Source: Craspedostauros australis
Taxonomy: Eukaryota; Bacillariophyta; Bacillariophyceae; Mastogloiales; Achnanthaceae
Assembly: GCA_026770025.1 (NCBI GenBank)
Contig: JAMXDE010000022.1
Span: 1,146,058 to 1,210,057, forward strand
Direction of reading: 5' to 3'
Length of the DNA stretch: 64,000 nucleotides
Part shown: piece by piece, positions 49,043 to 60,591 of the stretch
Layout: each line of letters starts with the position of its first letter
Position numbering within the stretch: the stretch's first letter is position 1
The notes under the pieces: generated by a model
The model's input: only the letters and a program-made list of their open reading frames with translations
The model's database searches: none
Told to the model about the DNA's origin: nothing
Program-made: the position numbers and the translations under genes

Positions 49043-50489
49043 GAGCATCAACCGACACACAGCAGCACACCAATGCCACTTCGCCGACACCGGATTCACG
49101 CACAATGGTGTCCTCTACCAAGCATGCCACACCCGATATCACAAGCTATGCTGCCGGGTGGGACCTCCTTTCCGAACACGTCTACACAACCATAAGGGTC
49201 TCACGCTGCCACCCAACCTCAATATTTTGGGTCTCTTCGTGTGCGAGGCATGCACGGTCCGAGTACATCTCCAGCGAGAATTGGTCCCCAGCCACACGGA
49301 CCTCCATCTCCTCCGTTTGGAACGCATGCGCATCATCGACCTAGCGCACAATTGGGCGTCGGGTACTCTCACCACCTACAGCAGCAAGATTCGAGTACTA
49401 CACAAGTTCGGTCTCCAACATGGCGTCCCTACCCTGCAGCCACCCGACATCCAATCGCCACCCTACTCTGAGACAATCCCGATCATGTGGGCGCAGGAGC
49501 ACTACGCCACACAGGTACCCTCACGCAGGAACACACTTGGCGACCAAACCATCAAGTTCAGCACCGTGCGTGGCCTGCGCAGCGCAGCATCAGCGTTCGG
49601 CACATGGAACATGTGCATCGCGCATCCTGAACGCGCCATGCTCGACGCCAAGCAACGCCCTGTTATCGTCGATGAATGCCTTCCAACAGACCACCTCGGA
49701 TACTCGATGCTGACACAAGGCATGCGAACACGTCTTGGCGAGGATTCGCGACCATCAGCCGCACTGCTCTCTCGCCACGTCCACTTCATGGACCGATGCT
49801 TCCTGCATCAATACCAACATGCAGTCACAGCACAACAGCGACGAACAGCGGCAATGGCAGGCATCATCAACCTTGTGGGATGGCTGGGATGGCTACGGGC
49901 CGCAGAAGCCTTCGGCATCTCGTGGTCAGACATCACCATTCTCGAACCACGCGACGCCAGCAACAACGACCTCCCGCCAAACACCGGCGCAGTCCTTCTA
50001 CGTCTCGCCATGCAAACGAAGTCCGACCGCAGCCGGCAAGCCGATGTGGTCGTCGCCTTCCACACCTCATCAGGCCTCAGTCTCGGCGAATGGCTGCTTC
50101 GAGCGCGCGCGGAACGGGACCATCGCATCCCGACCGACCTCGTGGTGCATCATCCTTCGGGGCAACCGTGGACGTCGCATTTCTACCGCACAACCTTCGC
50201 GTACCCGTCCTTGCTGGAGCAACAACAACGCGGCGACACTTTCCTGCGCTCGGCAATCGGCGCACAAGACACGCCCATTCCCACCAGGTTTTACTCCTTC
50301 CACATGTACCGACGAGGGGGACGCACACACGTCTCCAGACAGCGGCCAGGATGCATGCGCGCAGCCACCAAGCTGGAGGTCTCAGAACACGGCAGATGGC
50401 GGCGCCAACGCGCCAACGAGGATATGCCGACGGCGTACCTTCAATGGCCACTCGCTGACCGACTGGCAATCACCGCGCTTTGCATGTGA
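48849..50489 (+). CDS. Tyrosine recombinase of the DIRS-like element
   Basis: The frame is 546 codons and overlaps the RT ORF by 194 bases in another phase. Residues 1-40 come from a polypyrimidine tract; a CAG acceptor-like site ends at 48966, so the true start may be spliced. A Cys/His-rich zinc-finger-like domain (C60, C63, C76, C93, H98, C101, C132, C135) precedes the core. The recombinase domain has GWLGWLRAAEAFGISWSDI (Arg350), RLAMQTKSDRSRQADVVV (Lys391 region), YSFHMYRRGG (H485-x-x-R488), EHGRW (~513) and TAYLQW (Tyr530). All catalytic positions expected for the family are present. This enzyme would integrate a circular cDNA without a target duplication. Confidence 0.85.
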   Translation: MSELECSPTTICISLLLLLSIFLIFSSASLPTLALSLLPDWTLLPAPGIDGITNGSPSVCTGCAESINRHTAAHQCHFADTGFTHNGVLYQACHTRYHKLCCRVGPPFRTRLHNHKGLTLPPNLNILGLFVCEACTVRVHLQRELVPSHTDLHLLRLERMRIIDLAHNWASGTLTTYSSKIRVLHKFGLQHGVPTLQPPDIQSPPYSETIPIMWAQEHYATQVPSRRNTLGDQTIKFSTVRGLRSAASAFGTWNMCIAHPERAMLDAKQRPVIVDECLPTDHLGYSMLTQGMRTRLGEDSRPSAALLSRHVHFMDRCFLHQYQHAVTAQQRRTAAMAGIINLVGWLGWLRAAEAFGISWSDITILEPRDASNNDLPPNTGAVLLRLAMQTKSDRSRQADVVVAFHTSSGLSLGEWLLRARAERDHRIPTDLVVHHPSGQPWTSHFYRTTFAYPSLLEQQQRGDTFLRSAIGAQDTPIPTRFYSFHMYRRGGRTHVSRQRPGCMRAATKLEVSEHGRWRRQRANEDMPTAYLQWPLADRLAITALCM

Positions 50490-51350
50490 TGGCACGACGC
50501 TCACTTTTTCGCTTGTTGTTCCTCTTTTTCTTCCACTTCTTTCTCTTTTGGGGGGGGGAACCCTCTTTTTCGGCCGCCTGCGACAGAAACAGGGGGTACC
50601 GAGAGGGAGATACTCTCCCTCTGCCAGGGGGGATTCCAGCGCTCTCCCTCCAACCAAGATCGAAACAGTCAACACCAACGCGAACAGCCGAGGCAGAGAC
50701 TTGAAACGAAATTGGCCTGGAGGGAACGAGCCGGATGATTCAAGGCAAGCTTGAAGGTGCTAGTAGCACTACCACCCAACGCAGACAAAAGCTATGTGTC
50801 TATGGATTAGCCCAAGCCATTGTCGTTTCAATTAAATTAATTATAAAACAAGCGTGCGTGAGTACCGTTCAGACGAAGCCCCTTCGTGTCACGCACGAAC
50901 TCACAATGACCTGTGATTCACACTGACATTCGTTGAGGATCGCCAACGTTAAGTTCGCGTGCTCACAATTTCTCCTTTGGTGATGTGTGACAACAACGTT
51001 TTCGATTCCGCGGTTCTCTATGGTTATGTACGGATGTGACGCCGTTGTTCGTCGCACGGACACCGTGACTCACAACACTTATCGTCGGCGAGTTCCGACA
51101 GTCCTCTTTGTGTCGCGACGACAAACGGCGAATTGAATCAACAGCTTACTGGTTACCGTTATGATAGACGTTATATTCAGTCAGACTGGTCGAACTTTCG
51201 ACACGATCGACTTTGAGGCTGACTTTTGGATCACGTGAGTGCGGGGATGACCGTGATTCAATAACGGTGATCGTTAAATTACGCATGACTGACTGGATTG
51301 AGTCGATTGAGTCAAATATCTAAACGGTAAAATAACGTCCGTTCGCGATA
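50490..51350. other. 3' flank of the DIRS-like element; no gene recognised
   Basis: A G9 run (~50552), a CTCCCTCT/GAGGGAGA self-complementary pair (~50600-50625) and an AT-rich patch (50828-50850) precede a hairpin (50853-50897). Repeated CGTTNTTCG-like phrases follow. DIRS-type terminal repeats should lie here but were not matched to the 5' side. Confidence 0.4.
50853..50897. repeat. 9-bp inverted repeat around a small inner stem
   Basis: CGTGCGTGA (50853-50861) pairs with TCACGCACG (50889-50897). The loop contains GAAG...CTTC. It may be part of the terminal structure of the DIRS-like element. Confidence 0.5.
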
Positions 51351-51359
51351 TAGCGCTAG

Positions 51360-52259
51360 CTCTTGTGTCACACCTGATCAACAAGTGTTGAGAAGTGGCC
51401 ATCTCGCGTCCCAGGCTTGCGTGGTGTCACATAGGCCCTCCCCAACGTAGTCGAGTGGCCAAGAATCAGTGGGGTGCTCGTTGTGGCCTTTGTTTTGCAT
51501 GTGTCAGTGGCAGTGAGAATGCCTGTGAAATGGCGAATGTTTGTGCGTACCAACCAGCACCATGGATCAGCCAGTCTGATGTGCAACGCTTGTACCATGT
51601 ACAGAGACATTCATGGAGAGTGTGTTCATTGTTGGTTGTGTGAGATATGCTCGTTGTGGCCTTTGTTTTGCATGTGGAAAGACAGTGAGAATGCGCGTGC
51701 AGTAGTGAATATCTGTGCGTACCAACAAGCATCATGGAGCAGCCAATCCAACGTGAAACGCTTGCATAATGTCCAGAGACGTCGATGGAGTGTGTTTGTA
51801 TTGTTAGTTGTGCGAGTATCGTAGTTGATTGTGTTGAGAGGGGGACTGGTAGTGGCTGCATTGGTGAAATCTGTGATCCATCATGGTCCTTCATTGATTG
51901 TGTCAAAGATCATCATGGAGTAGCTGAACTAGTGTGCCACTCGCCTACCATGTCCAGAGGAATCCGCAGAGTGTGTGATTATTGTTTGTTGTGTGATAGA
52001 TGCTGTTGACGGTGTTGACAGAGGGACCAGAAGGGACTGCATTGGTGAGGCTTCGTGATCCATCATGGTCATCTGTCGATTGTGTCAACGAGCATCATGG
52101 AATATCCAACCATAGGTGTTGCGGATGTATCATGTCATGGGGTGATATGCAACGTGCTTATGCATTGTGGGATGTGTGATAGGTGCTGTTGATGATGCTG
52201 AGAGGGAGGCCGGCAGTGACTGCATTGGTGAGATCTGTGATCCATCATGGTCATCCGTT
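51360..52259 (+). repeat. 183-bp subtelomeric satellite, block 1
   Basis: Phrases AGCATCATGGAGTAGC, GTGTGAGTATCGTAGTTGA, GTGATCCATCATGGTC and ATGCGTTGTGGGATGTG recur. The CATCATGGAG anchor is at 51731, 51913 and 52095, a step of 182. The block is cut by the solo LTR at 52260. Confidence 0.85.
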
Positions 52260-53006
52260 TGTTAGGAATTGAGGGTACGACTTTGTCGGAATACCCGTAA
52301 TTGCCGCACCTCCCAACATTGTTCGTCACAGCTTTGAATATTATTCATCACATGTTCAGAGACTATTTGTCACACCTTTGTATACCATGTCATTATGACT
52401 ATGACTAAGCATACGGACGCGATTGATACCTGTATAACCGCGAGGAGGATAGCCTGTCCTCTGGTAATGTAAGGAAGACACCCACGGCGGATCAGGAGGT
52501 CCCGATACCACGCCAACCATGGCAACCATCCAAACGACGACGTCGATCAGAACAGCATGTCCATGGGCAGGTGACGCACCTTCTTCAGAGGACAGCACAT
52601 GCCTCCCCTGCGGACAAGAACATCTGCAGGTTTGGAACATCAGAAAGGATCAGAATATCCGCAGGTTTGGAGCATCACCAAAGATGACATCGATCATGAG
52701 ACGACGGTGTCATGAGAATCAACGACGGAAACATGAGATAGGCAAATGCTCAAGACTGCAGATCCTACCATGCAAGCGTAGACAGCTACGACGATGCAGA
52801 GACAAGGAAGCAAGAACAGAGCATGATGAACGAAGAGGGAAAGCACCTAAGAGACAACAGGATGCCCCGTGTCGTTACCGCGACAGATGCCTGTCAAGAA
52901 AACGAAATCGGAAGAGAAAGTGAGATTGTGCTCACAGTTCTAAAACGGTACAGTTTCTAACAGCAGATTAGATCTTAGTACTAACTATAACCCCGGATTT
53001 CCAACA
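52260..53006 (+). mobile_element. Solo LTR related to COP-A, with intact target duplication (747 bp)
   Basis: It begins TGTTAGGAATTGAGGGTACG and ends CCCCGGATTTCCAACA. It is flanked by TCCGTT at 52254-52259 and again at 53007-53012. The satellite continues across the site when the LTR and one hexamer are removed. The internal GTGCTCACAGTTCTAAAAC box is identical to that of COP-A. Confidence 0.9.
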
Positions 53007-53500
53007 TCCGTTGTGTGTGGTAACGAGCATCACTGAGTAGCTATTCGCATGTGTCACTCTTGTGTCGTGTCCAGGGGGCTATGCAACATGTGAATGCGAT
53101 TTGTGGGAAGTGTGAGTGTTGTAGTTGATGGTGTCGAGAGCGAGCATGGCAGTGACTGCAGCTGTGAGACTCAGCAATACGCTATGCTCAGCCTTTGATC
53201 ATGACAACGAGTATCATGAGTGGCAGGCTGCATGTGCCATGCTTGAGCCATGTCATGTGGGCTGTGAGATGTGTGTATGCGTTGTGGGATGTGAGAATAT
53301 CGCACTTGATTGTTGTGTTGACAGAGAGAGAGAGAGAGAGAGACCATCAGTTGCTGCAGCTGTGGGTATCCATGTGTCGAGATGGCCTATCTTTGAGTAT
53401 CACAACGAGCATCATGATGGAGCTGGCCTCATGTGCCATGATTGTACCACATCTAGAGGGATGAGGGGGTATGCATTTTGTTGTGGAATGTGCGATTTTC
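53007..53500 (+). repeat. 183-bp satellite, block 2
   Basis: Continuation of the satellite after the solo LTR, with anchors near 53030, 53213 and 53413 and a (GA)n expansion at 53325-53342 that lengthens one monomer. Confidence 0.8.
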
Positions 53501-55620
53501 ACTGTTGATAATGTTGAGGGGGGCACACAAGCCCAGATAGCATTTGAGGAGATCCAGACAGGAACCACCATGGGACAGATGGTGGAATGCTCGATAAAGG
53601 TGCTGAAAGAAGAATTGGGGGTCCATCGGTCTCTGTTCGAATATCCATACAACAAGATGAGTTGTTGCGTCACTCACTGCTGGGTGGCTGGACTGTGGAA
53701 ACAGCTGCAGGACACAGGTGTGATGATACATGAGACAACTGGAGGGTCACTGTTACAGCGCAAAGGAGATGAACACCTGATGGATATCTGCCTGCAGCAG
53801 GGGTTCAAGGGATCCCAGCTGTATCACCTGAGCATGTGCTGGTTGCAGCTAGGGGTGAGCCGAATATCGGACATCTCCTCGGCGAGCGGGATCCGCGTAA
53901 CATCCGAAGTTCACAACGGGCTGTCTGCCCCCAAAATCCCCAGGGAATGGGCCCACACTCCCCTGACGATTCTGGGCGGTTGGTGGAGAGAATGAAAGAA
54001 GTGGTGCAAGCGCATGTGCTACCAAGGCCTGAAGCTTCACTGAACCCTCGGGCTTTGGCACTCCGACGATGCTAGCTGGAGATGGTGGAAGTCCACACTG
54101 ACGAACCACATCTACGATACAGCGAGGATCCCGATACGGAAGTACAATCTGGTTAGGAGCTCACGGACGAGGGCCAGCGCATATCGCTCAACGGAGACGG
54201 CCAAGGCCTTGCCCAGACTAGTGCAGAGGTGTCAGAGACGACTACAAAGCGAGGGACAACGTGGAACGGCCATGCAGGTCTTACCACGGAAGCTCCCTCT
54301 GCTCCCCTCCCCTATGACCCCATCGAGGAAGTGCAAGGCGACCTCACATATGATTGAGAAGCGGCGTCTGGCCAGAGAGGGAACCTCTTGGTGGTGAGCG
54401 ACAGGTCTTTCAAGGAGCCCAAGTCACGTCTGCATCCATCATGTATGACACAGCTTCGGAGCACCAGCTATGTTGTCACACCTTCGTCCTGGGGCCGAGC
54501 GACATACACAGGGCATACCGCAGCGAGCTGGCAGGGATATGGGCCTCCCTTTCCATGGTTGAGGCGCTTGATGGTCTTGACAGCTCGTGCACCATTACTC
54601 TGGCACTCAACAGGAGTCAGGCCCTGCAGCAAGCTCAAGAAGACCGGCTGCGGCCCACCCAACAAGACTGGGACCTGCCTATGGCGACACAATGGCTGCG
54701 ACACAGTACTCTGGGTACCCTCAAATGGGAGTGGGTACGGGGTCACCAGGACAATACTGGCAAGGAGCTCTTGGTCCTGGAGGAGCTGAATGTTGTTGCT
54801 GATCACAAAGCAAAGGAGCATTGAGAGCGCGCCAGACAGCATAGGCACATCCGTCAATGGAACACATGCACCAATCGATGGACAATCTCACTGTACCGAC
54901 GGCATCACTCGCACATGGATTCAGCCGCTATGAATGCCCTGCTCCAGTCCTCTTCAGCCCCTGAATATTGGGCGTCGAAGTTCCAAGAGAGCGAGGTGCA
55001 GGTGGCTCTCGTCGACTGGAAGTCGTACCCAGCCGCTCAATCGGCACCAAAGAACCAGGACCTCGCCCAGTTCATCATGAAGTGGTTGTCGAGGTTCTTT
55101 GGGTTCAACAGAAAGCTCCACCAAACTGGGCAGAAAGAGATGGCTGCATGCCAGTTCTGCTCCTGGGAGGAAGCCACCCACCACATTCTGGAATGCCCAG
55201 AACACGTCGAAGTGTGGACATGGGCGAGAGAGGAGTTCCATGACCGCATGGTGAGAATCATCACAAACCCACGAGTGATACAAGGGATTTGGCACAGGTG
55301 GGTGGAAATGCGCCGGCGCGCAGCCCAGAGGGACACTCAGGGCATGATTGGCTGGCATCCATTCATCCTGGGGTTCTTGCATAAAGATTGGCAACGTCAA
55401 TAGACAACTTGGATGACCAGCCATGAGTGTTTTTACCCGGACGAAGGCGCGTGGGCGAAAGAGGTGATCAGGTGGATATAGAACGTCCCCTGGGAAGTCT
55501 GGAAGGCCTGCAACGATAAAGTTCACGATGAGGAGCAACGCCCATCCGTGGCAGAGTTCCGGTGACGGGTGAGGCATTTGGTGTTGGGGGACCAGCCAGG
55601 ATATGACGAAGAAGAAGCCC
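53500..55620 (+). pseudogene. Decayed non-LTR (LINE) retrotransposon, 3' half
   Basis: Protein similarity is spread over several frames. Block 1 (53516-53995) is a post-RT linker with GLWKQLQDTGVMIHETTGG and MCWLQLGVSRISDISSASG. Block 2 (54060-54397) is basic. Block 3 (54388-54823) is an RNase H with LVVSDRSFKE, AYRSELAGIWASL and VRGHQDN ... NVVADHKAKEH. Its first motif is DRS where SDGS is usual, and a frameshift follows near 54420. The third acidic position in LALNRSQAL appears lost. Block 4 (54915-55401) ends with the Cys-His box CQFCSWEEATHHILECP and HPFILGFLHKDW. RT itself is not present, so the copy is 5'-truncated and dead. It sits inside the satellite, which resumes at ~55890. Confidence 0.7.
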
Positions 55621-55889
55621 CATCTGCTCTGCGAGGGTAGGACGGTTGAGTTCAGCACGGAAGCACAGATGACGCAGTGGGTCCACTCCATGACTGCCGT
55701 TCACGCGGAAGTCAGGGTGCGGCGCCAATCCAGGTCAATGCATGTCGAAAGGCGATCAATTGCATCTTGGCTCAGGCTGGGTGAGTGAGTAAGGACTCTC
55801 TGAAAGCTTGCTCAAAGCTGGGCCCCATGAGGCCTGGTGGTGGCGAGGGTAATGCCTACTGGCACATTTCTAATGTAATCCTTGAGTTA
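55621..55889. other. Boundary between LINE remnant and satellite
   Basis: No feature recognised. It may be the LINE 3' untranslated region; no poly-A tail is visible. Confidence 0.4.
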
Positions 55890-57600
55890 CGCTTATTGTT
55901 GAGGGGGGCACAGACAGTAGCTGCAACTGTGAGACTCAGCAACGCGCTATGCTCAGCCTTTTGAGTGTGTGTACAAGCATCATGGAGTAGCTGGCCATAT
56001 GCGTCATGCTTGCGTCATGTCATTTGGGCTATGCTGGGTATGTGTATGCGTTATCGAATGTCTCACTATCATGGTTGATGATGGTGAGAGCGGGACTGGA
56101 AGTGATTGCAGCTGTGAGAATTGTGATTCATCACGGTCCATCCTTGAGTGTGACAACAAACATCAGAGAGTATCCTCCCACATGTGTTGCGGATATGCCC
56201 TACCATGCCATGCAGCCTGTACAAGGTATGTATATGCATCATGGAATGTGTGACTGCAACAGTTGTTGGTGTTGAGAGTGGACCCGGTATTGGCTGCAAC
56301 TGTGAGACTGAACAATCAATCATGGTCCTCCATTGAGTGTGGCAACTAGCATCATGGAGTAGCCAACTGCATGTGCCAGGGATGTACCATACCCAGAGGG
56401 CTGATAGGTATGCGTATGCAGTGTAGTATGTGTGATGAATGTTGTCAATGGTGTTGAGAGCGAGACTGAAGATGACTGCAGCAGTGCAACTCAGCAGTGC
56501 GCTATGCTAACCCTTTGATTGCAACAACAAGCATCATGGAGTGGCCGACCGCACGCACCATGCTTGATCCATGTCATGCTGGCTGTGCGATGCGTGCATG
56601 CGTTGTGGGATGTGTGATACATGCTATTGATGATTCTGAAATGGGGACCAGCAGCGACCGCAACTGAGAGATATCATGATCCACCAGGACCGATCTTTGA
56701 GTGTGTTAAGAAGCATCATGAAGTATCTGGCCGCACATGCCATGCTTGAACCATACCCAGGGGTCTGTGAGGTATGATCATGCGTTGTGGGATGCGTGAT
56801 AGATGCTATTGATGGTGTTCAGAGGGGGCCATCACTGACTGCGGCTGTGAGATTTGGTTGTCCATCATGGTCAGCTGTTGATTGTGATCACTATGATCAT
56901 GGAGTAGCTGACAACATGCACCACACTTAATCCATGTGATGTGGGTTGTGCGATGTGTGCATGCACTGTGAGATGGGTGAATATCGCAGTTGATGGTGTT
57001 GAGAGAGGGGGACTGGCAGTGACTGCATCTGTGAAACTTGGATATTGATAATGGTTTTTGTTTGAGTGTGACGGTGATTGTCACAGTGAAGCCAGGAGCA
57101 TGTGCAATGCTTATGCGATGTCATGCGTGCTATGGGACGTGTGTATGCATTGTGGGATGTATGAATATTACTTGTTGTGGTGTTGAGAGGTGAACCATAA
57201 GTGATTGCATGTGTGAGACTTCGTGATCCACCATGGTCTATCATGTAGTGTGACAATGAGCATCATGGAGTAGCCAGCTGCATGTGTCACATTTGTATCA
57301 TGTGAGGGGGTTCTGAAGTGTGTGTATGCGTTGTGAGATGTGCGAATGTTGCTTGTTGGCGGTGATGAGAGAGGCAACAGAAGTGACTGCAACTTTGTCA
57401 CGCTGGGATCCATGGTGCTCCATCTTCAAGTGTGGCAATGAGCATCATGCAGTGGCTGGACGCATGCGTGATGGATGCGGCATGTCATGCGTGACATGGA
57501 ACCTGTGCATGCGTTGCGGGATGTGTGAGTATAACTTGTTGTGGTGTTGAGAGATGGGCCAGAAGTGACTGCAACTGTGAGAGTGAAAGATCAATCAGTA
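55890..57600 (+). repeat. 183-bp satellite, block 3
   Basis: Anchors CATCATGGAGTAGC or variants lie at ~55978, 56162, 56352, 56533, 56713, 56896, 57263 and 57442, giving steps of 180-190 with one skipped monomer. About nine monomers, diverged from each other, each carrying GTGACTGCA..TGTGAGA and GATGTGTGA phrases. Confidence 0.9.
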
Positions 57601-57619
57601 TCGCTGCAATGCAATGCAA

Positions 57620-58075
57620 GTCTTTCCCCCCTCCCCCACAAGTCAGCCATTTCATGGGACTTGTGCCATCCTCCAGTAGTTGGAATGGTGTTGACAGATA
57701 GTTCATTTGATGTTGACTGTTGCATCACAGTCTCACGTGTTGTTGTGTGTTGTGGCTGGTTGTACCATGTGGCAGTGTGTGTGTGTGTGTGAGCACGTGG
57801 ATGTGTGAGTATCACAGTTGATGGTGTTGACTTCCCCCTCCTCCCCCACAAGTCAGCCATTTCATGGGACTTGTGCCATCCTCCAGTAGTTGGAATGGTG
57901 TTGACTTCCCCCTCCTCCCCCACAAGTCAGCCATTTCATGGGACTTGTGCCATCCTCCTGTAGTTGGAATGTGTTAACAATAGTTCATTTGATGTTGACA
58001 GATAGTTCATTGTGTGTTGACTGTTGCATCACGGACTCACGTGTAGTTGTGTGTTGTGGCTGGTTGTACTGTGTG

Positions 58076-58124
<49 letters not shown>

Positions 58125-60560
58125 GCACGTGGATGTGTGAGTATCACAGTTGATGGTGTTGACTTCCCCCTCCTCCCCCACAAGTCAGCCATTTCATGGG
58201 ACTTGTGCCATCCTCCTGTAGTTGGAATGGTGTAGTTCCCCCTCCTCCCCCACAAGTCAGCCATTTCATGGGACTTGTGCCATCCTCCTGTAGTTGGAAT
58301 GGTGTTGACAGATAGTTCATTTGGTGTTGACTGTTGCATCTCGGTCTCACGTGTTGTTGTGTGTTGTGGCTGGTTGTACCATGTGGCACTGTGTGTGTGT
58401 GTGTGTGTGGATGTGTGAGTATCACAGTTGATGGTGTTGACTTCCCCCTCCTCCCCCACAAGTCAGCCATTTCATGGGACTTGTGCCATCCTCCTGTAGT
58501 TGGAATGGTGTTGACAGATAGTTCATTTGATGTTGACCATAGTTCATTCGATGTTGACTGTTGCATCACAGTCTCACATGTTGTTGTGTGTTGTTGCTGG
58601 TTGTGCCGTGTGGCAGTGTGTGTGTGTGTGGCAGTGTGTGTGTGTGAGCACGTGGATGTGTGAGTATCACAGTTGATGGTGTTGACTTCCCCCTCCTCCC
58701 CCACAAGTCAGCCATTTCATGGGACTTGTGCCATCCTCCTGTAGTTGGAATGGTGTTGACAGATAGTTCATTTGGTGTTGATAGATAGTTCATTGTGTGT
58801 TGACTGTTGCATCACGGTCTCACGTGTTGTTGTGTGTTGTGGCTGGTTGTACCGTGTGGCAGTGTGTGTGTGTGTGTGTGTGTGTGAGCACGTGGATGTG
58901 TGAGTATCACAGTTGATGGTGTTGACTTCCCCCTCCTCCCCCACAAGTCAGCCATTTCATGGGACTTGTGCCATCCTCCAGTAGTTGGAATGGTGTTGAC
59001 AGATAGTTCATTTGATGTTGACAGATAGTTCATTTGATGTTGACTGTTGCATCACAGTCTCACGTGTTGTTGTGTGTTGTGGCTGGTTGTACCGTGTGGC
59101 AGTGTGTGTGTGTGTGAGCACGTGGATGTGTGAGTATCACAGTTGATGGTGTTGACTTCCCCCTCCTCCCCCACAAGTCAGCCATTTCATGGGACTTGTG
59201 CCATCCTCCTGTAGTTGGAATGGTGTTGACAGATAGTTCATTTGGTGTTGATAGATAGTTCATTGTGTGTTGACTGTTGCATCACGGTCTCACGTGTTGT
59301 TGTGTGTTGTGGCTGGTTGTACCGTGTGGCAGTGTGTGTGTGTGTGTGTGTGTGTGAGCACGTGGATGTGTGAGTATCACAGTTGATGGTGTTGACTTCC
59401 CCCTCCTCCCCCACAAGTCAGCCATTTCATGGGACTTGTGCCATCCTCCTGTAGTTGGAATGTGTTAACAATAGTTCATTTGATGTTGACAGATAGTTCA
59501 TTGTGTGTTGACTGTTGCATCACGGACTCACGTGTAGTTGTGTGTTGTGGCTGGTTGTACTGTGTGGCAGTGTGTGTGTGTGTGTGTGTGTGTGTAAGCA
59601 CGTGGATGTGTGAGTATCACAGTTGATGGTGTTGACTTCCCCCTCCTCCCCCACAAGTCAGCCATTTCATGGGACTTGTGCCATCCTCCTGTAGTTGGAA
59701 TGGTGTTGACAGATAGTTCATTTGGTGTTGACTGTTGCATCTCGGTCTCACGTGTTGTTGTGTGTTGTGGCTGGTTGTACCATGTGGCACTGTGTGTGTG
59801 TGTGTGTGTGTGTGGATGTGTGAGTATCACAGTTGATGGTGTTGACTTCCCCCTCCTCCCCCACAAGTCAGCCATTTCATGGGACTTGTGCCATCCTCCT
59901 GTAGTTGGAATGGTGTTGACAGATAGTTCATTTGGTGTTGATAGATAGTTCATTTGATGTTGACTGTTGCATCACAGTCTCACGTGTTGTTGTGTGTTGT
60001 GGCTGGTTGTACCGTGTGGCAGTGTGTGTGTGTGTGAGCACGTGGATGTGTGAGTATCACAGTTGATGGTGTTGACTTCCCCCTCCTCCCCCACAAGTCA
60101 GCCATTTCATGGGACTTGTGCCATCCTCCTGTAGTTGGAATGGTGTTGACAGATAGTTCATTTGGTGTTGATAGATAGTTCATTGTGTGTTGACTGTTGC
60201 ATCACGGTCTCACGTGTTGTTGTGTGTTGTGGCTGGTTGTACCGTGTGGCAGTGTGTGTGTGTGTGTGTGTGTGTGAGCACGTGGATGTGTGAGTATCAC
60301 AGTTGATGGTGTTGACTTCCCCCTCCTCCCCCACAAGTCAGCCATTTCATGGGACTTGTGCCATCCTCCTGTAGTTGGAATGGTGTTGACTTCCCCCTCC
60401 TCCCCCACAAGTCAGCCATTTCATGGGACTTGTGCCATCCTCCTGTAGTTGGAATGTGTTAACAATAGTTCATTTGATGTTGACAGATAGTTCATTGTGT
60501 GTTGACTGTTGCATCACGGACTCACGTGTAGTTGTGTGTTGTGGCTGGTTGTACTGTGTG

Positions 60561-60591
<31 letters not shown>

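Larger units (their letters stand above)
43316..50489 (+). mobile_element. DIRS-like tyrosine-recombinase retroelement
   Basis: Three consecutive + strand ORFs encode gag, RT-RNase H and a tyrosine recombinase, and no DDE integrase or aspartic protease is seen. This gene set defines the YR retroelements (DIRS, PAT, Ngaro types). G+C is visibly higher than in the flanks. The frames are long and open, and the RT, RNase H and recombinase catalytic residues are all present. The span given is the coding region only; element ends were not found. It is well preserved and could be young. Confidence 0.85.
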
